From Theobroma cacao (taxonomy: Eukaryota; Streptophyta; Magnoliopsida; Malvales; Malvaceae), in assembly GCF_000208745.1 (NCBI RefSeq), contig NC_030852.1, positions 14,111,662-14,175,661 of the forward strand: a stretch of DNA of 64,000 bases. Direction: 5' to 3'. Positions 9,762-20,990 of this stretch are shown piece after piece (the stretch's first letter is position 1; the number at the start of each line of letters is the position of its first letter). The notes beneath the pieces were generated by a model. That model saw nothing but the letters and a program-made list of their open reading frames with translations. It searched no databases and was not told the DNA's origin. The translations under genes and the position numbers were made by a program.

Positions 9762-11678
9762 ATGGCAAAATTCTCCATACCCAAAGAAATTCTAGAAAAG
9801 AAGAACGGCAAACGGCAAATGGAAGAGAGTCCACAAGCAGAAATTTAGAAGAAAAAGATTTTGTCCACTTCTGTGGTTGAGAAAACTAGGAAAAAACAGA
9901 TAGATAAGGAATACAAAGCAGAGAAAAAGAAAGAGAAAGGAAAATCCTACAAGAAAGGTAAGATTCTGTCCTTAAAGTTTAGAAATAAAGCCCATGAGGA
10001 TAGGTTCAAGAAAATTGAAAATGCTTCGATTACATGTGGCAAATTTATTGATTAGGAAAGCTTCGATGAAGCCCCTGAAATCCAAGTAGGATTATTTGAT
10101 TATTTTGAGGAAATGAAACTGAAGAAATTTAGCACTTTTAAGAACAGAACATAGAGTGTTATTTTAGTAAAAGAATTTTATGCAAGCAAGCTTTAGATAA
10201 GGATGAACTTAAGGATCCTGATGATTTCATTAATGATGGTCTGAATGTCTTCTTAAATGGAAATAGTTTGTGGTTACTGCTACAGATTTAGGAAATTTGC
10301 TTAAAATTGAATGTGAGGAGGGTGACTATGAAATTCCTGAGAATTATGACCCTTCATCTCTGTGGGAGATAATTACAAGGAAGAAAGGAAAATATTCAGC
10401 CCAAAATAATGTCGGTCTTATGAAAAGTCCTCATATTAGAATTCTTCATTATTTCATTACTATAAATATTCATGGAGGAAGTGGAAGTTTCAGCTATGTC
10501 AGCCTTCAGGACATGTGGTTGATGGAGCATGCCTTTAGTGGTGCTTTACTCAACTTAGGCCGATTTATGGTTGAGAGGATAAGGAAAACCTATCAAATTG
10601 ATAAAATAAATCTGCCATATGGAAATGTGATCACCTCACTGTTAGGAAAAAGGGAATATGGAGTTCTACGTATGAATTGGATCAAGGAAAAAGTAAGGAC
10701 CAAGCTATCTATCTTGGAAGTCTGCCTAAGATGGGGTACAAACTTGATGGAGAAAAGTTTGTTAAAACCCCCAAGGTTACTCTAGAAAGAGAATCTTCTC
10801 TCCCTGCTCAATCAGAAGCAGCCCCCTTCTAGTTCTCAAATGAAATGTTTCTGAATCTGCTGATGTGAATTGATGGAAAGCTCACACACTAGGCTGTGAG
10901 GATGCAAAAAATTGAAGAAAAGTTGGAAGAACTTAAAAATGTGATGAAAGGAAAAGGGAAATCGATTTCTGAACCTGCTGTTGTAGACACCTCTACTACT
11001 CTAAGCCTAGCACCAGCAGGATAGGCTACTGAAGGTCCTACCTTCTAGGTAGAAGGTTCCACTTTTTAGGCTACAAGTCTTGTCATTCAAGCCGAGGGAC
11101 CTGAACCAAAAGTTGATCAACCAAGGAAATCTCCAAATCTTGAGCCTTAAAATAAAGATGAATCCAATCAAGGTACTAAAGTGCTTGGCTCATTTGAAAA
11201 TGCTCCATCCCATCATGAACCTCAGCCAAAACAGCCATCACCTCTTAACTCTGAGCAAGTATCAATAATGGATGTTTTTCATCAAATGGTTCAAGACGAA
11301 CAAGCAGAGAAAGAGGCAACAAAGGCTAAAGCTTAGAAGCAAGCACCTGAGTCAATGAACACTGCAGAGTAGATTACCCAACCTAAGAAAGACAAAGGAA
11401 AAGCTGCAGCACAAACAAAAGGGAAACCTAAACCACCTGTTAAAGGAAGGAAGATTATGGCCACAAAAATGAAATTCTTCAAGAGAAGAAAGTCATCTAG
11501 GATAGTAGAAAAAGCCAAACCCTCATCCATTTCCTTTGCAGAAGATCCACCGTAAATTTTAGACCAATCCCCTAAAGCTTCACCCAAAAGACCATCACTT
11601 GAACCCTCACCTGAACCCTTTAATGTTTACTATGGCACTGATGAGTCCACCCTTTCAGCCTTTTCAGAAACTAATTGA
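9762..11678 (+). pseudogene. Sirevirus envelope-like ORF (post-pol), broken
   Basis: ATG at 9762 begins MAKFSIPKEILEKK. A Lys/Glu-rich basic segment (9861-10055) and a conserved-looking central domain follow. The segment IECEEGDYEIPENYDPSSLW (10300-10365) and the rest of 10270-10785 form the longest uninterrupted stretch. The C-terminal third (about 10860-11678) is rich in Pro, Ser, Gln and Lys with a short coiled-coil-like segment (KIEEKLEELKNVMK). Position after pol and overall make-up match the extra ORF of SIRE1-type elements, called envelope-like although its role is unproven. I see no convincing signal peptide or clear transmembrane segment. Frameshifts near 10195 and 10265 and more than ten stops show it is dead. 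Confidence 0.72.
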
Positions 11679-12391
11679 ACATCCCTTAGTTTTGATGATG
11701 ACAAAATTATGGAGAAGTTATAGAAAATCTAGGGGAGAAAAAAAGTAGGAATGATCTAGGGGCAATTTAAGAACATTGACTCTATTCTTGTTTTTCTTCT
11801 ATTTCTTGTTTTGTTGAGAGTTGAACATCTGAAGTTAACTTTGTTGTTATGTTATTGTGTTGAAAATGGGATGTTGTTAAGTTGCTTATATTATTTTGTT
11901 ACTGATGGTTAAACATTTAAATATGTTATTGATGTTTATGGTACTTTGATTGTTGCTGTTTAAAGATGTGGTGCTGATAATTAATTTTTGTTATGATATT
12001 GTGAATGGAATTTGGTTGAAAATATATATGAATGCTGTTATTTTTGTTGGATGATTTATGGTGTTTATTTTTGGAATAGATCAAGTTTAACAACAATATA
12101 CTGGTGATAGATAGTTAGCTTAAATAGTGATATTCTATCATCCTGTCACCTATTATTGATTGTTCCATAAGTCTGTCTAAATATATTTTGTCAAAATTTT
12201 AAATCCATACATGTCATTTTCTGTATGACATGAACAAAAACCTGCTGAAATGAATAATAAAATATGCACACATTAAGGGGGAGCACACACTTAGGAGGAG
12301 GAAAACCTCCATTTTTTGCAGAACAAAAGGGAACCAATAGACATTATGCTATTAATCAAGGAATGCTTTGTCATCATTAAAAGGAAGAGAT
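11679..12391 (+). other. Sirevirus 3' untranslated region with polypurine tracts
   Basis: This is T-rich non-coding sequence. Two purine tracts stand out: TTAAGGGGGAGC at about 12272-12283, and AAAAGGAAGAGA (12379-12390), one base before the LTR start. The latter is in the position of the functional PPT that primes plus-strand synthesis. Confidence 0.65.
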
Positions 12392-13573
12392 TGTTGGCTC
12401 CATTAGTTTTTGATGATAATAAAACATTGCCACTCATTTGTGTCTAATATCTCTACTTGAGTGTGCAAGACAAAAACTGTATACCAAGAATAAATCAATC
12501 ATTCAAAGGCACATGTTAAAAATCATATGAATAAGGAGCCATAATTGATCAACAAAACAGAAGCATCTTAGTTGGATAATGAAAGGTATTAATCAGTTAA
12601 AATTCAAATTAGAAGTTGGCGAGCTCAAGAGGATTAAGAAACAGAGAAGGCTTAGTCGACCAAGAAGTAAGGTAGTCGACTAAGAACCTACTGCTAGAAA
12701 TCTGGACTTCAAGACAGAAACAACTTAATCGACTAAGAAGGAAGTCAGTCGACTAAATGCTCACTGCCAAAAACTAGGATCAGAAGACAGAGACAACTTA
12801 GTCGACTAAGAGCGCAGTTAGTCGACTAAGATCATTCTGTCAGAAACTTTGAATTAAGCACTAGAAGACAGATTATGGCCAGAATTGCCACCAAACTGTT
12901 TCCAATGGTCAAAAACTACCTAACACCTATCAGAGCTAAATTTTTAAGTATTTAAAAGGCTCCCAATCACTAGAAAATGTAATTAAGGCTTCCAAGTCCA
13001 AAAAGAGCTTAAAAAATTATAAAAACCTTCAACATATTTTCTGCACTTCACTCCTATTCTTGTAAAAGATTCAAGCACTTCACTTTGTCTAACTTAGATC
13101 AAGTCAGTGATCATAGGTACACTTTTATTTCTCTTCTCCTTATATACTTAGAGTGTGCAAGACACTCTAAGGGAATTTATTCAAGCTTGATTGCTTGATT
13201 GGGTGTATAGGTTCTAACTTAACTTAGAAAAGTTAGTTTGGGTTTGGGTTGATCTCGGGAAAAACCATTGTAAAAGGCTGTGGCTAAGCTTGCTAAAAGC
13301 CATTGTAAAACTTGGTGGGAGCTTGGGAATTCCACCATTTTTAGTGAGTTCATTTGGAAAATCTTTAGTTGAACGTTCAATGTAGTGGATGTAGGTCCTT
13401 GACTGAACCACTCTAAATTCTGGTGTATTGTCTACTCTGTTTCTGTTTTTAGTTTTTCATTCATCTTTAAATCTTTCTTTTATCATGCATTTGTCGCCAA
13501 TTAGAAGTCAATTTTAGTAAAAGCCAAAAATTGCTATTCACCCCTTCTTTAGCACTTTTACTTGGGACCAACA
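12392..13573 (+). mobile_element. 3' LTR of the Sirevirus (1182 bp)
   Basis: It begins TGTTGGCTCC and ends GGGACCAACA, giving a 6-bp terminal inverted repeat, and is preceded by a polypurine tract. The last 457 bp match 1297-1753. It holds a block of short palindromes at 12651-12831. The sequence immediately downstream (13574 on) is gypsy integrase, so this is the true outer edge of the insertion. The TSD partner on the left is lost. Confidence 0.92.
12651..12831. repeat. Three ~73-bp repeats, each with two TTAGTCGACTAA palindromes
   Basis: Near or perfect copies of CTTAGTCGACTAAG start at about 12651, 12672, 12724, 12745, 12797 and 12818. They are arranged as three pairs with about 73 bp between pairs, and spacer text (GACAGA.ACAACTTA, CTG.CA.AAA) is shared. 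Those at 12797-12810 (14 bp) and 12818-12829 (12 bp) are perfect palindromes. The block is in the U3-side half of the Sirevirus LTR. Confidence 0.88.
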
Positions 13574-14740
13574 ACCATGACTTGAGGGAGATGTATTGGC
13601 GGGAAGGCCTTAAAAAAGATGTGGCTAAGTTTGTAGCTAAGTGTCTAGTGTGCCAACAGGTTAACGTAAAGCATTAAAGACTTGCCGGATTGTTACAACC
13701 TTTTCTTGTTCTCGAGTGGAAGTGAAAGCATATTTCTATGAACTTTGTGACTAGACTACCCTGTACGAGTAAGGGTATGATTCTATTTAGGTGATTATGG
13801 ATACACTAACAAAGTCCACTCATTTCCTACTATTGAGGACCACTTATGGAGCAGCACAGTTTGTTAGGCTGTATATTGATAAGGTAGTGCGATTGCACAG
13901 AGTCCCAATCACTATAATATCAAATAGAGGCACATAGTTGACTAGTAGATTTTGGCGAAAAGCATAGGAGGCTTTAAGGATAAAATTGAATTTTAGCACT
14001 ACTTTTCACCTGCAGATAGATAAATAGTCTAAGAGGACCATTCATACACTAGAGGATATGTTAAAGGCATGTGTCATAGATTTCGGAGTCACTTGGGACT
14101 AACACATGCCATAAATTAAATTTGCCCATAATAATAGTTTTGAAGCTAGAATTAAGATGGCACCTTATGAGGCTTTATACGGGAGGAGATGTAGGTCGCC
14201 TATATGTTGGTTTGAAGTCAATGAGAAAAAGTTACTTGTACTGAAATTAGTTTAAGAAAGCCTTACCAAAAAGAGGATGTTGGCAACAGAAAGTTACCAA
14301 AAGTCATATGCTGACCACAGATATTGAGAGTTGGAGTTTGAGGTTGGTGACCATGCGTTCTTGCAAGTTTCTTCAACCAAAGGCATTATGAGGTTCAATA
14401 AGAAAGGCAATTTGAGTCCAAGGTATATTAGACCATTTGAAATATTAGAGAGGGTTGGTGCGGTAGCATATCGATCACCATTTCTACTGGATCTTGCTAG
14501 TGTTCATCTAGTGTTTCATGTTTTGGTACTATAGAAATACCAACCGAATCTTTCTCACGTGATTCAACATGAGTCTTTGCAACTAGAGGATGATTTAAGC
14601 TTTGAGGAAGTGTCGATAGCCATTTTGGATAGGCAATGAAAAAGTTACGCTCTAAATAGGTAGCCTTAGTCAATGTGCAATGGCGCATCCACACAAATGA
14701 ATAGGTCACTTGGGAAGTCGAACATGACATGCGAATGTGA
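13574..14740 (+). pseudogene. Family E gypsy integrase to chromodomain-like tail, broken
   Basis: Translation gives MYWREGLKKDVAKFVAKC and CLVCQQ (zinc finger end) and MNFVTRLP, then the core, and further on YEALYGRRCRSP (about 14165), SYADHRY, FEVGDHAFLQVS and LSPRYIRPFEILERVGAVAY (split, 14331-14480), LVFHVLVL and a degraded EEVSIAILDRQ tail. This is the order of a Tekay-like chromovirus integrase. All three catalytic residues are changed: Asp to Asn (AAC 13741-13743), Asp to Asn (AAT 13923-13925) and Glu to Lys (AAG 14031-14033). Several stops and frameshifts are also present. The upstream part of this element is beyond the nested Sirevirus, outside the window. Confidence 0.84.
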
Positions 14741-14800
14741 TACCAGAATTTATTTAGTGAATGTTAATGCCTTAATTAAATTCAACGATGAATTTTTCTT

Positions 14801-14812
14801 AAAAGGGGAGAA
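14801..14812 (+). other. Polypurine tract of family E element
   Basis: AAAAGGGGAGAA lies directly before the TGTGAAACCC start of the 3' LTR, the position of the plus-strand primer. Confidence 0.75.
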
Positions 14813-15084
14813 TGTGAAACCCACCCTAATGTGAGATTTGGTAGGTTAGAAATCCTTAGATAAGCAAGTTAAATTCTATTTTGAAAACTTGAAATTTAGT
14901 TTTGTGAATGAAAATTTTCATGGTGTAATGTTTTGAGATGATTTTTGTGTTCGGAATGTTAAAAAATAAGTTTTGATCTTAGAAAAATTCATGTTTTGAT
15001 GCATTAAGATGATTTACAAAGTTTGGTGTTAAAAAAAGTTCAATTGGATAGGTTTCTAAGCTTTATTTTTGCTTTTTGGATCCA

Positions 15085-15264
15085 ATCTATCGATAGATGT
15101 TCTTTTATCTATCAATAGATACAACCCAGGAAAGGTTTATCAAAGTTGCCCTAAAGAACATTTATGAATGAATGAGCAGATCTATCCATAGATCGCCAGA
15201 TCTATTGATAAATGGCAATCAAAAAGCTTCCAACAAGGGTTCTATAGCTAATTTATCGATAAAT
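15085..15264. repeat. ATCGAT-centred palindromes, cluster 1 (family E LTR)
   Basis: ATCTATCGATAGAT (15085-15098) and ATTTATCGATAAAT (15251-15264) are perfect 14-bp palindromes. Near copies lie at 15107-15120 and about 15179-15212. Confidence 0.85.
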
Positions 15265-16650
15265 GGTGTTGTTTTCACAAAAATAAAAGGGGTAAAAGTG
15301 TATTTTCATTTCTCAAACCATAAATATGACACAATAACCGAGGGTTTCTTAACCCTCAATCATTTTTTGAAAAGTAAAACCTCTCTAAAACCCTATCAAC
15401 CCATTTTTAATGAAAAATCATTGATTTTGATGATTTGGATCTTAGTTTTGATGTTTAAAGCTAAAAATGACATTTATATTTTATAAAACCTTTAAAGCTA
15501 ACACTTTTAATGTTGTAAATTTATTATTTTTGCCCAAAAATTTCTATTAAGGATTAATGCTAAGGTTTTTGTGATTTTCTTCAACATCTAAGCTCATTTA
15601 AGGTAAGTTTAAAGGATTTATGCATTTCTAGCTTAGTCTAGACAGAGAAAGTGGCTATAGTAAAAAACGAATAGATTTTGAAAGTTGCTAGATTAATTAT
15701 TCCGAGATTATTAGTTTAGAAATTGATTGTTATGAATATTGTAAAGTTGAAGCATGATTTGAGGATTATTGGTGAATATGATTTTCTGTAAATATTTATG
15801 AACTAAAAAATTTATTTACAGATGAGGAAAATATTTTAAAATTCATTTTCAACCTACTATATACATAAATATGATATTATGTATTAGTTTTCAACAAAAG
15901 GGACAAGCACCTTATATTTGAGTCCACTCAATTACTTTGGTCTTTGGACTAGTATGGGTACAAGATATGACTTATGATTAATGCATGAATGTGTGAAAAT
16001 GTATGCTAGATATGTTAAGGCATGAAATGTGTGATGGCTTGTATGATGATTTTCATCTAGGATATTCAATTATGTACATGATGTGTTATCCTTATACTAC
16101 ATGAAATTTTTAAGGAAGCATGATGAATGCTATGAGATTATGTATGTAATGCATGTTTTACATATGATATGATGTAAGAGTAAGCACGAAGAAATGCCAT
16201 GAGATGTGTATATGATGTGAAATTTCATATACCTTATGGAAGGAGTAAGCATGAATGTGATGGGCATTCCACATACTAAATGCTATGAGCATAAGAGTTT
16301 AACAAGTGCGACCGATTCCACTCACATGGGGTGTAGTGATCACTTCACTCCTACAATGCATCATAAACGCCCAAGGTGCATTGAGGTTGTACATTGCTAG
16401 CCTATGGTTGATGACAGTTATACCATCACAATGTGTGAGTTTAATGTTAATGGAATGATTATGATTGTTATCTTTATGATATGTTGCATGTTAAGTTCAT
16501 CTTGAATAATGTTTATGATCTATACTCGATGTTGGCATGAGTATGTGATTAAAGAAATGAAATGAGCCATCAAGATAGTCCCAAGAGGTAAGGGGACTTG
16601 AGGAATGGCAAAAATACATAATATTACCCAAAAAATAGAGGTTCAGAGGC

Positions 16651-16757
16651 TATCGATCGATACATGTAGAACATCTATTGATAGATAACATACAAAATGC
16701 AATAGGAAACATTTTGCTTTCAATCTATCGATAAATGTTCATCATTTATCGATAAAT
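16651..16757. repeat. ATCGAT-centred palindromes, cluster 2 (family E LTR)
   Basis: The motif from cluster 1 recurs at 16651-16662 (TATCGATCGATA), 16672-16685, about 16723-16736 and 16744-16757 (perfect ATTTATCGATAAAT), all in about 110 bp. Confidence 0.82.
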
Positions 16758-17446
16758 GAGTTCCAAAATTGTATGTATTGGCTTGTTTGAAAGCTTTTCA
16801 AAGGTAATAAGGTTTTTCAGCAGTTATTCACTTTGTTTACATCATAAATGCTATTTAAATGTGTTTAAACACCACGTTTCTTGAGGTTAAAATTTAAATT
16901 GTTTATAAATGGCATGAGATTATAAGTACATGATTATGATACGCTCTTATCCCCTAGATTGTCCCCTTCCCATATCCACCCATGGAGTCTTTGTGACTGA
17001 CACATTATTTTCCCTATTTATTTTGTTTCAGATTATTGACAGCATTTTTATAGCAGCTGGTGTAGCTGATACCAGTGTCTAGTCTTCATTCGTTAGTAGG
17101 TGTTTAGCAGCCATTTGATGCTTAAAGGGTCAATCACATTCCGCTAACAAGTCAGTCTTATGTTTATAATTATGGATTTGATTATGTTTATGGATTACAA
17201 ACATGTTATGCTGATGTAGCCTAAGTTTTTCATTTTACATGAATAATGTTGTGTAGGAAAATATGACGATGGCTCGATAATTTATATGAACACCCGAGGG
17301 TGTTGTTGATGACGATGATATTGTGCACTATGATAGTGGCACATATTGATATACATACATCAAATGCTTGAGCTTATACTATTAAGTTGAGAAGTTCCTT
17401 AACTATATAATGAACATTATGATAACTCTATTATATAGAGTTATTT

Positions 17447-19215
17447 TGACACATTTTGGAGGCTTAAATAGTTAAATCTTTGTGATTTTAGATTCGAATA
17501 GTAGCAATTTAGGTGTTTTTCTAGTTTAAGTTTGATTACATGTTGACAAGCTAATTTAAATTATTTTAGTTCAAATTTTATGTTATTTTGTTTTAAATTA
17601 CTTTAAGGGTAGTTATTACTAATTTCTCGTATTGCTTTTGTAGGAAATTTGATGAAAAAGTCTCATTTGATGAAAATCAGTGCAAGTATGGTGATGACTT
17701 TATTCATATATGTTTTAGTATTTTGACCATATATCTCTCTAAAAAACTCCAAATGAGGTGATTTTTAGACCACTAGAATTCTAAAAAGAAGGACTGCAAC
17801 GTTTATGTTAACCAATTGACCTAGTTCTGATGGGATCGTGGTCAACATATTTTTCTAAGTTGGAGCATTGCAGTAGTATTCATGGACTGAATATGATGCA
17901 GTATTTGGAGCATATCTTTCAATCCAGAAGTCCAATTGATGTGATTCTTTAGCCATTGGAAGTTAAGAGACTAGGTTAAAACTTTTATACTTACCACTTT
18001 GCCCATTTGGGAGTAAATCAGGGTGAAAATCACATTCGAAGCTGATAGATCACTGCATTAGTGGGAGAACAAGGTTGCAACACTGGTGAAAGGTAGCTCA
18101 CCATACTATTTTCCCGAGAGCTCAGTGCTACAGCATTGGATAAGTTTCACTGCAGTGCTACTGTAGCAAGAATCCAGCACTGTGGCACTAAGAAATCAAG
18201 GTTGCAGCGTTGGGCATTTTTCAAAAATAAAAATTTGATGGGATTTTGGAAATTGGGTTACTTGAAGCCTATTTAAAAGACCTCTTTCAGAGGTTTTAAG
18301 GGGGAGCCAACAAGCAACTATTATGGAGATTTGGAGCCAAGAACAAAGCAAGAAAACAAGAGAAATGGAAGGAGAATCAAGATCACAAAGCTCCAACTAT
18401 TAGTTTTCTCTCTTTACTTTTGTGTTTTTCTTATTTTCTTTGACTTGGATGAATGGCTAATTTTCTTTGGATGAAGTTTTTATTAGATATTATGAGCTAA
18501 ATTTATTTTTCTAGGATTGCAATTGAACTCATATGTAATCTAAACTTTTAATCTCTTTTTGGCTTATCTTTAATGGGATTTGAATTATTTATTCCAATTT
18601 GTTCTTAATGCTTTTCATTGCTTGATCACGAATTAAATTGATTTAGGAACCTAAACAAACTTAGAAAAGGGAGTTTAGTGTGGACTAAAATTGGGATAGC
18701 ATACGATCATATTAATTGATTTACGTATCGGATAGGGATATACCAATAGGCCTTATGTAGCTAGATTAAAGCTTGAACTTAATGAGTCTATTTTAATTTC
18801 AATTCACATAAGGATATAGTGTTTTGGTTAAAATAGATATTTTTATAAGATGAGTTGGCAGACCCTAATAAATAATTGAGGACTCTAAGTTAGCAATTTA
18901 ACCCATTGAAATAAGTTAAGGAAGAGAGTTAAGATTTAGATGAAGTGTGAGGGATATTGTAATCCTAGGCTTGTTTGATTTGATTTTTACCCAATTATCT
19001 TGTTGCTTTGATTTTTCTTTTTAGTATAAATTTTGGTTAATTAGTTTTAGTTAATTAATTTAGTTATTTGAATTTGATTGTTTGGATAAGATTAAATTGT
19101 TCTAATTTTAATACTTAGTAAAATTTTAGATCAATTCTTTGTGGGATCAATATTGTACTTGCTTATATATTATCTATTCGATACGCATACTTGCGTAGTG
19201 GAATTTTAACTAACA
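17447..19215 (+). mobile_element. Solo LTR, family D (Athila/Tat-like gypsy), TSD TATTT
   Basis: It is bounded by TGACACATTT and TTTTAACTAACA with identical TATTT repeats at 17442-17446 and 19216-19220. The 3' part ('TTTGTGGGATCAATATTGTAC', split here, then 'TTCGATACGCATACTTGCGTA') resembles LTR ends of the Athila/Tat group; that assignment is from memory of the family style. No internal region is present. A run of GCAGTGCTAC/GCTACAGCA-type motifs occurs at 18070-18215. Size is 1769 bp. Confidence 0.85.
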
Positions 19216-20012
19216 TATTTTGAGTGCATGCGTAATGATTTTATATATAAAAGGATGTTATAAGACACTTTCTGTAAAACTCGACTCTATAAACACATGT
19301 CATGACATACATGCATTGAGTAGCATGTTATTATGCTAGGAAAGCACCTAAGAATAAACGAAACCTGGTACCTACCTAACGATATACTTGAGTTGATTTA
19401 ACCTCGAACAAGTTCAAATAGGAATTGTAGGATGAAATTTAATATTTTACAGTCCAGAAATGACTAAAAATGATTGTTCGGAGTTCGAGGGTTCATTAGG
19501 GGTAAAATTAAAAATTTTGATGTTTAGAGCCAAAAATCGTTATTTTGCCACCTAAGATAATAATTTGATCATGGAGTGAAATTTTTGACCAAGATTAACT
19601 TTTTGGAGTATAATTTAATGATAGGAAGTGAAAATTTTCAATTCCGGCAATTTTCGGAACATAGGGGCAAAACGGTAATTTTGTCATCTCGGGGTAAAAA
19701 TTGTAATTTTCACCACCCAAAACTTGTCAAAATCATAGGATTTATTTATTTTTGGTATGAACAACTATGGTATGTTAAGTGGTGAAAAATTGAAGTTTAA
19801 AAGACGAAATTTTAAAAATGGGCCAATGGGAAAGTGACACATGGCACTTTTTAATGATTTAATATTATTTTAATGAAAAGTCAGCCCATTTAAACCCCAT
19901 TTTAAGTGATGGCCGGCCATAAGGGAGAACAAGAGAGAAACTAGAGAGGAAAGGAAGAAAAAAAGAAAAACCAAAGAGAAACAAGAAAATTCAAAGGGGA
20001 ATTCGCATTTTT

Positions 20013-20950
20013 NNNNNNNNNNNNNNNNNNNNNNNNNNNNNNNNNNNNNNNNNNNNNNNNNNNNNNNNNNNNNNNNNNNNNNNNNNNNNNNNNNNNNNNN
20101 NNNNNNNNNNNNNNNNNNNNNNNNNNNNNNNNNNNNNNNNNNNNNNNNNNNNNNNNNNNNNNNNNNNNNNNNNNNNNNNNNNNNNNNNNNNNNNNNNNNN
20201 NNNNNNNNNNNNNNNNNNNNNNNNNNNNNNNNNNNNNNNNNNNNNNNNNNNNNNNNNNNNNNNNNNNNNNNNNNNNNNNNNNNNNNNNNNNNNNNNNNNN
20301 NNNNNNNNNNNNNNNNNNNNNNNNNNNNNNNNNNNNNNNNNNNNNNNNNNNNNNNNNNNNNNNNNNNNNNNNNNNNNNNNNNNNNNNNNNNNNNNNNNNN
20401 NNNNNNNNNNNNNNNNNNNNNNNNNNNNNNNNNNNNNNNNNNNNNNNNNNNNNNNNNNNNNNNNNNNNNNNNNNNNNNNNNNNNNNNNNNNNNNNNNNNN
20501 NNNNNNNNNNNNNNNNNNNNNNNNNNNNNNNNNNNNNNNNNNNNNNNNNNNNNNNNNNNNNNNNNNNNNNNNNNNNNNNNNNNNNNNNNNNNNNNNNNNN
20601 NNNNNNNNNNNNNNNNNNNNNNNNNNNNNNNNNNNNNNNNNNNNNNNNNNNNNNNNNNNNNNNNNNNNNNNNNNNNNNNNNNNNNNNNNNNNNNNNNNNN
20701 NNNNNNNNNNNNNNNNNNNNNNNNNNNNNNNNNNNNNNNNNNNNNNNNNNNNNNNNNNNNNNNNNNNNNNNNNNNNNNNNNNNNNNNNNNNNNNNNNNNN
20801 NNNNNNNNNNNNNNNNNNNNNNNNNNNNNNNNNNNNNNNNNNNNNNNNNNNNNNNNNNNNNNNNNNNNNNNNNNNNNNNNNNNNNNNNNNNNNNNNNNNN
20901 NNNNNNNNNNNNNNNNNNNNNNNNNNNNNNNNNNNNNNNNNNNNNNNNNN
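20013..20950. other. Assembly gap (938 N)
   Basis: This is a run of N bases inside LTR C. No content can be assigned. Confidence 1.
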
Positions 20951-20976
20951 AAATTTTATTAAAATTGGTGGGTTTA

Positions 20977-20990
20977 GTCACTGCAGTGAC
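20977..20990. repeat. Perfect 14-bp palindrome in LTR C
   Basis: GTCACTGCAGTGAC lies just right of the gap. It has the CTGCAG centre that recurs in family B LTRs. Further copies may be hidden in the gap. Confidence 0.6.

Larger units (their letters stand above)
1297..13573 (+). mobile_element. Sirevirus/Maximus-type Ty1/copia retrotransposon (degenerate, with nested insert)
   Basis: The order is truncated 5' LTR, PBS, gag with CCHC knuckle, protease, integrase, RT, RNase H, a long envelope-like region, polypurine tract and a 3' LTR with TGTTGG...CCAACA ends. An extra open region after pol, together with GGGGGAG polypurine motifs and LTR palindromes, is typical of the Sirevirus (SIRE1/Maximus) lineage. 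The 457 bp shared by the two LTRs differ at roughly one base in ten by eye, so the insertion is old. The element is inserted in the integrase gene of a gypsy element whose remainder starts at 13574. It is not functional: every domain carries stops or frameshifts. Confidence 0.88.

Noticed and set aside
10270..10785. A host gene encoding a 171-residue protein
   Set aside because: It lies between copia pol and the 3' LTR, has no ATG start, and is flanked by broken frames of the same envelope-like ORF.
12651..12831. CRISPR-like array of regularly spaced repeats
   Set aside because: Repeats are short palindromes with similar spacers inside a plant retrotransposon LTR; no cas genes, and the genome is eukaryotic.
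19941..20981. A 346-codon open frame on the minus strand
   Set aside because: Almost all of it is the run of N bases; the readable ends have no motif.
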